A stretch of 64,000 bases of DNA from Schistosoma mansoni (lineage: Eukaryota; Platyhelminthes; Trematoda; Strigeidida; Schistosomatidae). The DNA lies in NCBI RefSeq assembly GCF_000237925.1, contig NC_031495.1:61982939-62046938 (forward strand), read 5' to 3'. Position numbers and translations under genes: made by a program. A model generated the notes under the pieces. It searched no databases, had not been told where the DNA came from, and saw nothing but the letters and a program-made list of their open reading frames with translations. Positions 33,436 through 44,191 of the stretch are shown here, in pieces; the stretch's first letter is position 1, and each line of letters starts with the position of its first letter.

Positions 33436-35890
33436 CTAGTGTAATTAACAGATTAGCATGTTTTGAAGCTAGAAAATCCTCCCATAAAATAGCTTCCAAA
33501 TAATAATGAGTCCCACCAACAAGAATAGGTAACTTTTTCCTGATATTTCTTATATTTTCAATCAGAGGTAAACAAATGTCTCGATATGAATGAACATCAT
33601 ATCTATGTCCAAATTCTGGAGGATAGATCCCTATAAGATGGTGTGGGACACCTAAACACTCAACATGTGATATCTATAATGAAAATTAAGAGAGAGCACT
33701 AATTAAATAACCTTGCTTTTATAAACGGTCTGTCAAGAAAAATTTAATTTTCCAAAGAATGAAAATAAAATTGGGATCGTAATCTGTATTAGGTGGGAGC
33801 AGTTTTCCTCCATGTTTATGACACCTGGCTTCTCCAAGATGAGGATGTTAGAAAACTCTATGTGTTTGTTCATCGTTGTCTCTGAAGGATTGCTAACGTC
33901 CAGTGACAACACTATGTTAGTAATGCAGAGGTTTGGCAACGTATTCTGACACAGCGACGGTGATTTAATTAGTGTCGCTATCTTAGAACACTGACTTCGG
34001 TGGCTTGGACGGATCCTACGAATGTCGTCCCAGAGAATTCCACATCTTGCATTACTTGCTGACACTGAGACTGGTTGGAAAAAGCAGAGGTGGTCAGTGT
34101 ATAACATGGTGCTGTGGTATGAAAGAAAGCCGAACAAGACTGGCTTCTATTGGTCCTTCACGACTCCCTGGTTGTGGTCCTAGAGATGATACAACTCTGG
34201 CTACAGACGTTCTCAGACATGGCTCAGAATACAAACCAGCGGCGATCCTACTACGACTTTCTTTTACTCTCTTCGTAAAAGTAAACGTAACTTCTTTAAC
34301 GGAAATTTTTTCGGGTTCTATTTTTTTAACTGAACTGTTTCCTCCATTATTATCATTACTATTTCACTCACACTACTTCCTGTTCATTGTTGTCCTCTTT
34401 TATTATACGCACTTTACATCCTTTATTTCTTCACAACCTCATTGTTATTGTATGACGCACTGTAGTGAACAAGAAAACGAATGAGGACAACCGAATGTAT
34501 TTAAGCGCAAATTACAAACTATCTCACTAAAATCTGACAACCATACAGTAAACAGTTAATTTGCAAACTATCAATCAATTGTCTCAATTTTGACTGTTCC
34601 TTCCGCAAATATCAATCCATCGTCTCTGATTTCATTGTTTATGCATTTTCATAGCAATTGCATTCCGTTCTCGTTTTTTCCTTACCGACTTTCTACTGAA
34701 ATACATTCAATGCCTGACCATCGTTATACACTACTTATGTAGATATAAGTAGCCAACACCACAGCACCAATATTTATGTTCAAATAAATAAGTGAAAATG
34801 ATTAGGTATTACATCCACTGATATTACGTCTGGCTTTTGGGAACTAATATAACTTCTAAGTCTAACTAAATATCTGATTGGTATGAAGTTTTTGAAAAGC
34901 GTGTCAAGATGAATCCACAATCTTGAATAAAGTGATTATTTAATTGGTTACGTTTCCTTACTTGATTTGCAGCGAACCCTTTCAATCAACGAATGCTAGT
35001 AAACGGTGAAGATACCGATATCTGAATATAGCCACACTTTTTTTAAATGTACAAGTGAGACTAGTCTTAGCATAGTAGTAGGAACCTAGAGACTTAGGTA
35101 TCTAGAATAAAAAAAGCTTCATACGACATTTCTGTTAGCAAATAAACTAGTAAGTGATTACGTATGAAATGGTCAGTACTATATACCTCCATTATACGAA
35201 TATTATTTCTGTAATTTGTAAGCTTAATAATGAATTGTATGATTATTTATTGCAGTTAGAGTCCTGCTTCCTGTTTGATGGTGAAAGATACTACTCGGCA
35301 ACCCGAACCATGTCAGTGAGGCAGAATTCGAATGTGAGAATTAATTCAAAGCCACAATGCTAAGACTTCTGGGTATTTTACACCGATTTTATACACACCT
35401 TTAAAGTAATTAAATTTAAAGCTATTCCATTGATCAACAGGGAAATCACATGAAAAGATCAGGAATCTAACTACTGAGTTAAAATTTCTAACACTGCATA
35501 ATTACGTTGGTTATTCTGCATGACAACCCCATCTCTTTGACATTACACATGGCTGGAAATAATACTACGGCACTGAATCACTACTAAATCAGGAGAATCC
35601 TTCAAGTTACAATACTTACACCACAATATTATCAGTGACTAAACTGTTAGTTTATTTCTACTCTCCCTGAAATTCAAAACGAAGCAAATCTAAAAAAAAC
35701 CAAAACTCACCTTGTTTGTTGCAATATCGATCCCACTATACAATTGAAGGGCATCGAAATTGACGACCTCACCTCCGAAAACGTTAGCGAGATTTACTGC
35801 TAGTTTTGATTTTCCAGTCCCAGTGGCTCCACAAATAGCTATAACAGGAAGCTGGCGAAATGAACTTAAGTAGCATGACTGCCCAAGCAT
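20771..35890 (-). CDS. TRIT1: tRNA dimethylallyltransferase (tRNA isopentenyltransferase)
   Basis: Adds a dimethylallyl group to A37 of tRNAs reading UNN codons. Exons: 35890-35711, 33673-33450, 30564-30161, 24227-23995, 21223-20771. Every junction is AG/GT with matching phases (0, 2, 1, 0); the exons sum to 1494 nt, i.e. 497 residues plus stop. P-loop GATGTGKS is at residues 21-28 and '[16 protein letters not shown]' at 45-60. Exon 2 gives 'VPHHLIG' and '[15 protein letters not shown]'. Exon 3 gives '[12 protein letters not shown]' and '[14 protein letters not shown]'. Exon 4 gives '[14 protein letters not shown]' and 'QYARRQ'. Exon 5 gives 'WIRNRFL' and a C2H2 finger 'CSICSNRIF...HLKSRSH', as in the eukaryotic enzyme. 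Start ATG: first Met after an in-frame stop, 14 codons before the P-loop strand. The exon 2 donor (CT|GTTAAT) is weak but is the only one that keeps phase. Introns total about 13.6 kb and are full of retroelements. Confidence 0.96.
21570..21750 (+). mobile_element. Ribozyme SINE, type 1 (Sm-alpha-like), best copy
   Basis: tRNA head with A box 'tggccgagtggataacg' (about 21580) and consensus-like B box 'gggttcgagtccc' (about 21626), then 'catcaactctgagatgc', the hammerhead segment, and the 3' end 'tggattccactgctaacc'. Lies in TRIT1 intron 4. Confidence 0.85.
21661..21720 (+). ncRNA. Hammerhead ribozyme motif, one core change
   Basis: Stem I strands around ATTCAG/CTGGAT pair (with one G-T). Stem II GTCC...GGAC, GAAA, short stem III and cleavage triplet GTC (21705-21707) are all present. 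The core reads CCGACGA instead of CTGACGA, a change at the conserved U4 position expected to lower activity. Confidence 0.65.
22165..22325 (-). mobile_element. Ribozyme SINE, type 1, decayed
   Basis: Minus strand: 'gtagcacagtggatggtgc' head, B-box-like 'gttcgagtctcag', then 'tccagctgacgaaacgg', in which stem II of the hammerhead is deleted (CTGACGA runs directly into AAACG). In TRIT1 intron 4. Confidence 0.65.
22326..23994. other. TRIT1 intron 4 remainder, no gene recognised
   Basis: AT-rich. 'gatggatagtggctagcag' near 23784 resembles the 3' end of the type 1 SINE in reverse. 23829-23868 repeats the motif also seen at 8422-8460. No coding exon supported. Confidence 0.5.
24385..25739 (+). mobile_element. 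RTE-A LINE with large internal deletion
   Basis: Begins with the full RTE-A 5' leader ('aactccgcctgtagctc') and runs through the endonuclease N-terminus ('[19 protein letters not shown]', 'EISETHWTQ', 'DIMGRHGLG'). At about 25165-25195 it jumps directly into the RT 'GCLLSPFLF' block, losing about 1.5 kb including RT motif A. It continues through '[11 protein letters not shown]' (the FADD position changed), 'TYLGS' and 'LCGAETWRT', then abuts a C-family piece at 25740. In TRIT1 intron 3. Confidence 0.88.
25740..25922 (+). mobile_element. C-family repeat, internal piece
   Basis: 'aaaagcgaatgtctggc' to 'ccatgggactacatctcc' matches positions about 37975-38140 of the C-family copy. Truncated on both sides and joined directly to the RTE-A remnant. 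Confidence 0.7.
26229..26869 (-). mobile_element. RTE-A LINE, 3' end (composite copy)
   Basis: Minus strand codes for '[19 protein letters not shown]' through the thumb to the 3' end with a TAAG-type tail at 26229. Nearly identical to 45929-46566, including the same join to the unknown X segment. Confidence 0.88.
26870..27196 (-). repeat. X segment, partial copy
   Basis: Near-identical to about 330 bp of the segment at 45600-45928 and 51024-51345. It lies between two RTE-A pieces. Contains 'tatttacacgaatatttatatagggag'-type AT-rich sequence and no conserved frame. Nature unknown. Confidence 0.7.
27197..27476 (-). mobile_element. RTE-A LINE, short internal piece
   Basis: Minus strand codes for '[20 protein letters not shown]' (RT motif C) to '[18 protein letters not shown]'. 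It overlaps in element coordinates with the neighbour at 26229-26869, so it comes from a different copy. Confidence 0.8.
27602..27614. repeat. Target site duplication of nested Penelope element, left
   Basis: 'aaatcaaggatag', repeated at 29184-29196. Confidence 0.85.
27677..27947. repeat. Inverted repeat arm, left (Penelope pseudo-LTR)
   Basis: Near-perfect reverse complement of 28915-29183; pairs through 'taatatcccaatgagtag', 'gtttaaatagtacaacgg' and 'acatgtatgtaattttg'. Confidence 0.88.
28915..29183. repeat. Inverted repeat arm, right (Penelope pseudo-LTR)
   Basis: Partner of 27677-27947. It includes the start of the RT-end coding strand side, so the repeat overlaps transcribed element sequence. 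Confidence 0.88.
29088..29138 (+). ncRNA. Hammerhead-like motif of the Penelope end
   Basis: Stem I TTCT/AGAA, CTGAAGA (29096-29102), a five-pair stem II (GTGGC/GTCAC), GAAA (29123-29126), a two-pair loopless stem III (AC/GT) and cleavage triplet GTC (29128-29130). The minimal stem III is the known form in Penelope-like elements. An extra A precedes stem II, which weakens the call. The mirror copy is on the minus strand of the left arm at about 27731-27772. Confidence 0.55.
29491..30160. other. TRIT1 intron 3, no gene recognised
   Basis: AT-rich intron sequence between the Penelope host element and TRIT1 exon 3. Confidence 0.5.
30903..32785 (+). mobile_element. RTE-B LINE, both ends kept, internal deletion
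   Basis: 5' leader from 30903 ('gacgtggtggtcgggctt'). The endonuclease start at about 31610 reads '[17 protein letters not shown]'. After about 31850 comes '[13 protein letters not shown]', then a jump at about 32010 ('NSRQLFRLM' to 'RDIRL.NKGRVYC') that removes most of the endonuclease and RT, followed by the RT C-terminus '[14 protein letters not shown]', '[18 protein letters not shown]', and a 3' UTR with a (TGAC)n tail at 32785. Lies in TRIT1 intron 2. Its 3' 620 bp mirror the copy at 9972-10622. Confidence 0.88.
32806..32870 (-). mobile_element. C/D-type retroelement, 3' tail only
   Basis: Minus strand: 'ggtgccgccttgtgccaatg' then 'tttatgtgtttaaataag', the same tail as the C-family (38300-38345) and RTE-D (52405-52464). 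Only about 65 bp copied. Confidence 0.65.
32871..33385. other. TRIT1 intron 2 end, no gene recognised
   Basis: AT-rich intron sequence before the AT microsatellite and exon 2. Confidence 0.5.
33386..33430. repeat. (TA)n microsatellite
   Basis: 45 bp of TA repeat ending 20 bp from the TRIT1 exon 2 donor site. Confidence 0.92.
33755..34345 (+). mobile_element. RTE-D LINE, 3' end, decayed
   Basis: Matches 51852-52320 (RTE-D): 'tgttcatcgttgtctc', 'tgttagtaatgcagagg', 'cgtcccagagaattccac', 'ggttggaaaaagcagagg'. The protein block is a relative of the RTE-B C-terminus but clearly another family. Several frames needed. In TRIT1 intron 1. Confidence 0.8.
34346..35710. other. TRIT1 intron 1, no gene recognised
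   Basis: AT-rich intron. No coding exon or clear repeat recognised. Confidence 0.5.
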
Positions 35891-36654
35891 ATGAAGTAAA
35901 AACAGCCTAAGTAAGATTATCTTTCAAAATGCTATCTTACCGTGAACTAAAAGCAAAATTTGGCACGAAAAACATGCACCAAGACGGCGCTTGGACGGTA
36001 TGCACAACTGAATAAGAAAACTAGTTGAGAATAATGAAAGAGCACCTGAAAGAGAGTAATCGGGAAGTAGGTTACAAGTGTTTTACTATCATACATGTAG
36101 CTAATAAATGACATGATATGCTGACGGTAGAGGAGTTTTTCGCTATGATGGCCCGAAAACAATTGAGTTGTTTCAAAATAAAGTCATACCAGGACCTTGC
36201 AGTGTTGAATTTAAAGACTGTATTAGCAATATAACCGGGAGTCAAAGTGAATAAACTGGTAACCAACAATGGACAGCTAACCACTATATATCTGTCGAGA
36301 GTACGGCTTGTTAGATAAGTTTAGAATTAGGACGTGAAACAGAATCCCAACCCTGAACCTTAATTACACACCATAACTTCAAACACAAACTTTAACTATA
36401 AATCCTATATTTACACCACATTCCTAAGGACAACCCAAAACTTAAGTTCCCTATAATGCTTTCATCGCTAGAAGGAGCCGAGATTTTTTCGGAGTCAAAT
36501 TATTAACAACACAGTTGATGAGCAATAGTCCCACAGTGGACCATCCATTTCATCATCGATGTGCTGATGAAGTTCTGCTTTAACATATCAGTTACAGTCT
36601 GGAGTGGACAGGAAACTGGGTGGCCTGCATAAGTCTTTGCAACAGTCTGGTTCA
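35891..36654. other. TRIT1 upstream region
   Basis: Would hold the TRIT1 promoter. No convincing TATA or initiator motif could be chosen, and no trans-splice acceptor can be told apart from an ordinary one. Confidence 0.4.
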
Positions 36655-37072
36655 TAACACTGCACGTTAAGGTTGAATTACGTTAAATTTTATTTGGTGG
36701 ATAAAATACCAATCTACAAACGGAAGGACAGTACAAATGTGATTCAGTATAAGATCTACACCGGATAAAGACGTAGAGAATGGAAAATTCGACGTGAAAA
36801 TAACGATCTCTAAAGCAGTGAGAATCTAAAATCGAGAAAACCGAAAGATACAAACAAAACCGACCAATGAGAATTACATGATATCAAGTTTAAAATTTAA
36901 CATATGCCAAATGGTGGATAATCCAACGGTCATTCTTGGTTCACAATCTCAGATTACGGAAATCTCTCAGACTTCAGAGGAAAAACCTGCACCTTCGGGC
37001 ATGACCAACAACCTCATGATATAATTCGTTTGTTCTATGCATTTTGTAGCCCACTAAAAACGAATCTGACAT
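36655..37072 (-). repeat. 418-bp dispersed repeat R, copy 1
   Basis: Apparently identical length and near-identical sequence, in opposite orientation, to 52465-52882. In the 52-kb orientation it starts 'atgtcagattcgttttt' and ends 'gtgcagtgtta'. It has no coding frame. Size and TGTC/TGTTA ends would suit a solo LTR, but no target duplication was found. Unclassified. Confidence 0.8.
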
Positions 37073-37759
37073 TTTGGGCAACGGTAAATGGTGACTGGAC
37101 ATACAAAACACATTTTATAACCGTTTTAGTCAACTAAGATTCAGAATACTATTATCGACTCATCACCTTTATTTAATAGGTTCCGTCAAACACTGCTTAA
37201 TTAGTGAATTCAATATTTGAGAGTAATTGTTAGAAACATATATGATTGAATGGATGAGAATTACTCGCATCTACTTTTAGTGGTTTTACATGTTAAAGGT
37301 ACTACAGAAAAAAAGATGTTGAGTAGCATTCTCCCACCTTAATACAAACAGATTCATCTTGAACGTAACACTGGTAGTGTGAGCTGACAGAAACCTAACG
37401 AGCTATTTACACCTAACCTAAGATTTTATCAACCAGTAACACATCTTGACTGATGAGATCTACAAGACAAGTGAGATGACAATTCCATCTAAGTACACCC
37501 TTTCCTATCACTAATCAAGGGTTTGATGCAGAATACTCTTGAAACAATATCTTAGACTTAGGGGGAGAAAAAGGAATCCCAGGCACGATGCTAGTCAAGG
37601 AGTTTGGAAGACTGAATTTTTGTCAGTCAGCCGAATGTTGGAGCACTCCTTAATTCTCAAACCTTTCAAAATAAACCAGCCAGTTTCTGGACCAAACGTT
37701 TGCCACCTTCCTTAAAAAAAGTTTAGGAGTAGGATATCTCTCCTAGATGATTCATGGAG
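37073..37759. other. No gene recognised
   Basis: Intergenic, moderately AT-rich. The last 150 bp may belong to the 5' side of the C-family element that follows, but no second copy confirms it. Confidence 0.45.
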
Positions 37760-38345
37760 CTTCAGACTTTGGAGTTCCTTGATGACCTCCACCTCGTTGG
37801 GTGGATCAGTCGTCACCGGCCCCCAAATGCCTTGGTACGGCCGAGAGTGGGGAGAGTCTGCTCTCCCTCTCGAAATGCTCTCATATGGCCACGCGAATAT
37901 ATAGCCTCTGCCAGGGAAGTCCTACTCACTGCCTTCTCGTGGCGGGGGTGTTGTTCACAAAAGTGAGAGGACGAAAAGCGAATGTCCGGCGCTTTAACCG
38001 GGTTGGTGGACACGGAAATTCCACCTAGGGGAGTTAGAAAACCCTCATTCCAAACCAATGGTGCACATGGGCTCCAGTATCCTGAAGGAACGAATGACGT
38101 ATGAACCAACTGTTGGTCACCGGCTACCATGGGACTGTATCTCCTTACGATGCTCCACTGCCTTGTGGACTAGACCTTTAGGTCAAAGGCTCCGGGTGTG
38201 GGCCCCTAAGAAAACCATCAGCTTCAGTCTGGGCACCTGGGCAGTATCACAGCCCTCACACAAATCGAATGAGATTTGTGAGGCGCATATGTATCTGGTG
38301 CTTCCTTGTACCAATATTTATGTGTTTAAATAAATAAATATAAAT
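37760..38345 (+). mobile_element. C-family repeat, longest copy
   Basis: Runs from about 37760 through 'cgagagtggggagagtc', a TATA-like 'gaatatatagcctctgcc', 'gaatgtccggcgctttaacc', 'aggtcaaaggctccggg', 'gaggcgcatatgtatctgg' to '..gtaccaatatttatgtg' and an (AAAT)n tail. The reverse complement of 20172-20672 is highly similar. No conserved long frame. Shares its terminal 60 bp with RTE-D, suggesting RTE-D machinery moves it. Confidence 0.78.
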
Positions 38346-39119
38346 AAGGCGACAGAGAACAGGCCAGTCAGATTGGCATAGTTGGGGCAGTAGACCAGCT
38401 GAACAGCTCCTAGCTTGGTTTGATATTTGGTTGCAAAAGAAGATGAAGCCAATACACTTACATCAAACGGTTTATGAAGATGAATTTTTTAACCACCGGA
38501 ACGCGAGGTTACATTGGTGCAAGCCAGAAGCATAGTCAGAGTCCAGGTGGGTGCTCCAAAATGAACGATATTCCTGTATACAACGATGGCAGCAGTAGCT
38601 AATTGCAATGTGCCCAATTAGTCCATCCCTGAGTTACGAATAGAGGGTACCAGACAGCCCACCGACGATGACTTTGTTGAAAGTTGGTGCTAGCGAGAAA
38701 TAGGTTATCTTCTGCGCAAATCTACCTAAGACGGTCATTATTAGACATACAACCAAAAACTATTGACCACCCAAGCGATTATTCCCTAAACCTAGACGCT
38801 TAACCTATTCATTCGGATTTCTGGCTAGTAGCATAATATCTATCGAACGGAGTTTCTTGAGATTATTTAACTAGTTGGTTGCAACTGGGCTGGGATCTGT
38901 CGAGCCGTAGGTAGAGATTATGTAAAGATATTATTTCACACACTGACTTCTCTGTTTGATGGAGCTTTCTAATCCAGCAGAACACAAATGATTATGAATG
39001 GGAACCCGATAGATTGATTCTGTTACTGTCATGGAGCTTAACAGGACACTAACGCCAGCCAAACAGGATGAACATGATTCGATGTCTACAGATAAATGTA
39101 TATGAAACAAGCTTTTCGA
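38346..39119. other. No gene recognised
   Basis: A short stretch around 38395-38530 translates without stops in one frame but matches no family by eye. Confidence 0.4.
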
Positions 39120-39920
39120 ATCAACAGATGGGAAGTGAATTTTTGATACATTCCTCACCAACTAATATGCCTGATATACCACTAAGATACACAAACACTC
39201 CAACATATACTCTATCTAAATATCTAAGAGGTATATTGATACCGTCTCAAAATAACTTACACATTACCACTAAAGGCTATTATGATATCAAATAAAAAAC
39301 TTCGAATTTAATCATTATTCAAAACAAAACGATGGTAAGCTATGTTGTATTTTGATATACTCAGTCGATTGACATGCCTAAATTATATTAATGGTTTAAC
39401 AACATATGCTCATTAAACATCAGCCTTATAAAATTCTTCAAACCGTTTGAATTCGACATTTATGTTCGAGGGGACTTCGTATACACAAACGAGCGGGGTA
39501 GCCATGGGACCACTTATGTTGCCAACTGCCGTTAATTTGATCATGTCCCATATAGAGACGCATATTCTGCTAATGCAATCAGACCATACATTCGGACCAC
39601 ATATGTAGACGACACTTTCGTCATCCCAGAAAAGACTCTCCTGAGAAATTTTTCCAAGCTGATACACACTTTTTTAGCTCACATAAAATACACTTTTGAA
39701 AACAGACTTAGTCAACTACTATTTGTAGACTGCTTAGTGGAAAGAGAACTAACTGGAAGTCTGAATACACAATCACTTGCTGAATCCCAAAACACTCGAG
39801 TCAGCACATATCTTAACACATTCTACCCGAAGTTTGTGCCGATGATGTCGTTCAGAAGGACGATGGAAGCTCCATGACCAAACCACCCAGCTCAGAGAAC
39901 AAAACTCCATAAAAATGCAA
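39120..39920 (+). mobile_element. Penelope-like element, RT core fragment
   Basis: Carries the Penelope RT core: 'IPLRYTNTPTYTLSKYL' (39175-39230), 'TQTSGVAMGPLMLPTAVNL' (about 39482-39540), the catalytic 'TYVDDTFVIPEK' (about 39599-39635), then 'FVDCLVERELTGSL' (about 39724). Several frames are used, so it is broken. The GIY-YIG part is absent. The only Penelope fragment in the window that keeps the catalytic YVDD. Confidence 0.8.
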
Positions 39921-42686
39921 AAATCTTTTAGGCCTTAAACCTAACCCGATGAGCGTCAAATATCATTACATTAGATGGGGGTTGTAAAAAAAACATAAGA
40001 ATATCACTAACACTTCATGATTTAATAGCTTCCCTATGAGTATTTCGTAAAATTTGTTGGCAACTTAAACATTTAAAAATCCATTTCTAAAAAGAATTCT
40101 ACGAAATGTAGTGTCTTTAAACACATAAAACTGTCTTGGGTTGTGTTAGATTGACATTGTGATAGTATAGTTAAAACTTTTGATAGTGGAAATAAATAAT
40201 TCGGACTAACTTCAGGAATCAGCTGATTTGTGAAAATTATATAGTACAATCACATTTGGCCATGTAAAGCAACGCACATAGTCAAGCTTCGAGCATATTT
40301 TTTTTCAGTTTTCAATATCACGAAAGACTCATTTGGCAGCTCGAAAACATTGAAATAATTCGTAAGAGATAAGCAGCACACAGTACCCGATTGTGATCTA
40401 GTGAACATGCTTGACCTATCTCTTTCAACCGGGAGTGTGTCAAGTGAAATTACTAAGGTCAGCATATGTGTTAAGAACTTACAAAACTATTTATCTTGGG
40501 AATTTACCTAGCGCTACAAAGCCAACTCCATTGTGAATTTCTTTCATCATCTTTACAGATTTTCGAATTAAGTCTCAGAATTAAGTCTATCTCACTCTGT
40601 GACTCGAAATTCATTGTCATTTGACGACAAACATTGTCCTAAAGTAGTGTAGCGGTAAACAAATCCCCAAATCAATAGCTATGTAAGTCTTCAACATTAG
40701 ATACCGATAATATTAGTTTTGATGGACTCACTCAGCTGAATGCGCTCGGTCGTGCATCCACACCAGATTACGAATGAGAACGACGTGCTCAACATCCCCT
40801 GCAATCGCTAACCAGATTAGATCAGTCACATCTCGATATATTGATAATCTATCAAATATACCTTCGAACCTCCTCGCTTCTGACTTTTGATTTCACCGGA
40901 TGGGAGCGGTTCAATTATAGAAGTTGTTACTAGTGAAATGTTGTCAAAATACAATACATGTGGAATCCTCAGTAGGTAGCATTTGAACAAGTGAAACTGA
41001 TGTTGACTTTGATCATTCTAACGGGTGCGAACTGACTGAAGGCGCTCAGGTCACGCCATCATCTGAAATTAAACGCTTCTCATCACTCTACGTCAACTTA
41101 CAACCAAATACACTTTCCCTCTAGAAGTCATCGCCTTCTCCCTTGTTTATCCTAAGGTTATTAAGCCCAAAGAAACTTATATGCCAGTTCATCCATTTAT
41201 GTAAAATCTAAGTCGTCTTCAAGGCATTCTCAGAAAGTTTGACAATGAGATTAATTCAATTAAGACTGGAGTTTCGTTTGTTTCGCCGTGTCGCAGATTA
41301 GCGGAGTTCTGTACCAGAATATGTAATATCAACTCCTCCCTCCAACCTACCCAAAAAGTATTAGTTCTTCCTAGTAATACTCATCAAAAGGAGTAACATG
41401 TTACTTAACCTTCTGTTACACCGTACATCTTGAGAATCGCAACATTATATATTTGTCTACCTACTCTAAACGAGTAATGACGTCAGTCTGATAAATTTTA
41501 ATAGGAATCGTGTGACTGCCAAGTGTACATCCAAGTTGTGTTTACGACAAGTTTCTTCTATAAACCACTCTATCCTGGTGCCCATGCATTTTTGCTCCCA
41601 CACAGAATGACCAGAATATTACCGTATAAATGCTCCAGTTGAATATAAAAAGAGCAGAACTACAATACAGATAAGAAAAATGGGCTGTCAAATGGTCCAG
41701 TCTCTTAGAGAAAACAGACTTCTTTGAGTCAAACATTCTAGATCTCAGTGGGACTCTTCTTGAGTTTTCGTCTTCGCTACGAACTGTGCTTTTGTTCGGT
41801 GTCAATCTGAAACAACTAAGGTTATCTTGTATTTTGTGTTTTACGGCCTGTAATCACACGTAAGCAGTCATCTTCACCTGCAAGTGAGCGAAAAGGCGAT
41901 CAAGTTCCCTCCGTTTTTTCCTGTAACAGTTCATACATATAAATAACAGTTTCTAAAAGCGTCCGTGTAGTGGAGGGGCTTGCAGCAATTTCTGTGTTGT
42001 GAGATACAAGTGGAGTTCTAAATGTATGTTCATGCCACTCAGATTTAGAAATACTACATGTTCTGCGAAATCTTATGGGTGAGAAGCTGTGTCTCTATGC
42101 CAAAGCCAAATATAGATACCAAGTCGGGCTCCAGTTAATAGGATCCAAATCAGGAAAACGTCTATCGAACTCGTAGACAACGAAGTGTGTCCCCAGAAAC
42201 ACTAACTAACGGTTTTAGACTTGATTTCTAGCTATCAAATACGAAGAGGGTAACTGAGTAGTCACGGCTCAACAAAGAAGTGGAATCGAAGCTAACAAGC
42301 CTAACTTCCACAACAAAAGCCAGTGCAAACATATTTAAAACTCTTAAAATAAGGCTACAATAAAATAAATTGTAACCTCTTGGGGAAGTCCCTCAAATAA
42401 GAGAAGTATTTTATCGAACAGATATTTGTAGGTCTAGTTTTATGGTACAAGGTCTGGCACCACATAGTGATCGATTGGATAAGCGGTCAGTGAACCATGA
42501 ATGCGAATCTTCCGTTGCGTTGGTTCACTCGCCTTCTCTACTGCGTTATTTTGTTTCGCTTCGCCCTCTCTTCTTCCCTTCCTTTGCTTCTTTTCCCTGC
42601 TTATCTGTCTTGATCAATAACCGTGTAAAATATGCGTATTCAAACTCCATTCTCTTATTTGAATTACTTTATTCTGTTATTTTATA
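39921..42686. other. Intergenic, no gene recognised
   Basis: 2.8 kb without a supported exon or repeat. Short frames at 41542-41805 and 42442-42687 show no motif or splice context. Confidence 0.45.
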
Positions 42687-44191
42687 ACAACTCCGCCTGT
42701 AGCTCTTCTAGAGTTACTGCTAGTCCCAAGCCCGGGTAAGGGAGGAGGGTTGGGCATGAGGTTAGCGACCCCATCCCGTAGAAAAACTAACTCGCTAAAA
42801 AACGCTAACCAAGAAAAATAATTCAAACCATTTAAACTCTGCCCTCCGAGTTCAAGGAATAATTATGATGCCTCATGATGAAAGCCGAGACTTTTCGGAA
42901 GTCACGAGGCAGATGCACCTTCTAACAACCATAGCAACACTCTTTGTAGGTATATGGGACGTCCGGACAATATAGGAGACCAAGAAGACCAGTCAAAAAT
43001 AGCAATGGAAATGAAGAGATACAAATTGGCAGTACTCAGAATCCGCGAAATCCATTGGACACAGGCTGGAAAACAAAGGCTAGATAGTGGAGAGATGCTT
43101 CTGTACTCTGGTAACGAAGAGGAAAATGCTTCACACACTCAGGGAGTTGCTCTAACGCTGCCCAGAGAAGCACAAAATGCACTTGTAGGATGGGAATCTC
43201 ATGGACCCAGAATTATCAAAGCATCATTCAAAACAAAGAAGAAGGGGATCACAATGAATGTTATCCAATGTTACGCACCCACCAATGATAGCCACGACGA
43301 CGATAAAGATCAATTCTATCAGAGGCTGCAATTAATCATAACGAAGTGCTCAAGCAAGGACTTCACAATCCTGATGGGAGATCTAAACGCTAAAGTCGGA
43401 GTGAACAACACAGGATATGAAGATATAATTGACCGACATAGACTGGGAGAGAGAAATGAAAATGGGGAGAGATTTGCAAATCTATATGCATTCAAAAAAT
43501 CGGTTATAAGCGGCACAATATTTCCACACAAGTGCATACACAAAGCTACACGGATCTCACCGGACCACACCACAGAGAACCAGACAGATCGTAATTGTAT
43601 CAACAAAAAATTCCGAAGGACGATGGAAGATATGAGAACCAGGAGAGGAGCTGACATAGCTTCAGATACCCACAAGCTGGTTGTGGCCAAGATGAGAATG
43701 AAGCTAAAGAAACACTGGACAGCTGGACAAACAGCACTACAAAGGTTCAATACAGCCTTCCTTCGAGATACTGACAAGCTCAACCAATTCAAGATAACTC
43801 TCAACAACAGGTTCCAAGCTTTACAGAATCTACCGAAAGAACAAGAAACTACGATGGAAGACAAGTGGAAAGGGATCAAAGAAGCTCTAACTTCAACGTA
43901 TCAGGGGGTTCTGGATCGCAAGAAACATCATAAAAAATGGATCTCTATGGGAACCCTGAACAAGATTCAAGAAAGGAAGAACAAGAAGACAGCAATTAAC
44001 TACAGTCGAACACGAACAGAGAAAGTCAAGAAATAAGCTGAGCACACAGAAGCAAACAAGCAAGTGAAGAAGGCCATTCAAGCCGACAAGCAGAAATACA
44101 TGGGTGAATTATCAAAAACGGCGGAAAATGCTGCAAGAGGAGGGTATATGAAATAGCTGTATGATACAACGAAGAATCTGGCAGGGAGATT

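Noticed and set aside
33275-33499. TRIT1 exon 2 extended through the TA repeat
   Set aside because: The open frame runs into Ile-Tyr repeats coded by the microsatellite; phase with exon 3 requires the donor at 33449/33448.
41542-41805. 87-codon minus-strand frame as a gene
   Set aside because: No splice context, no family motif, single copy; treated as chance.
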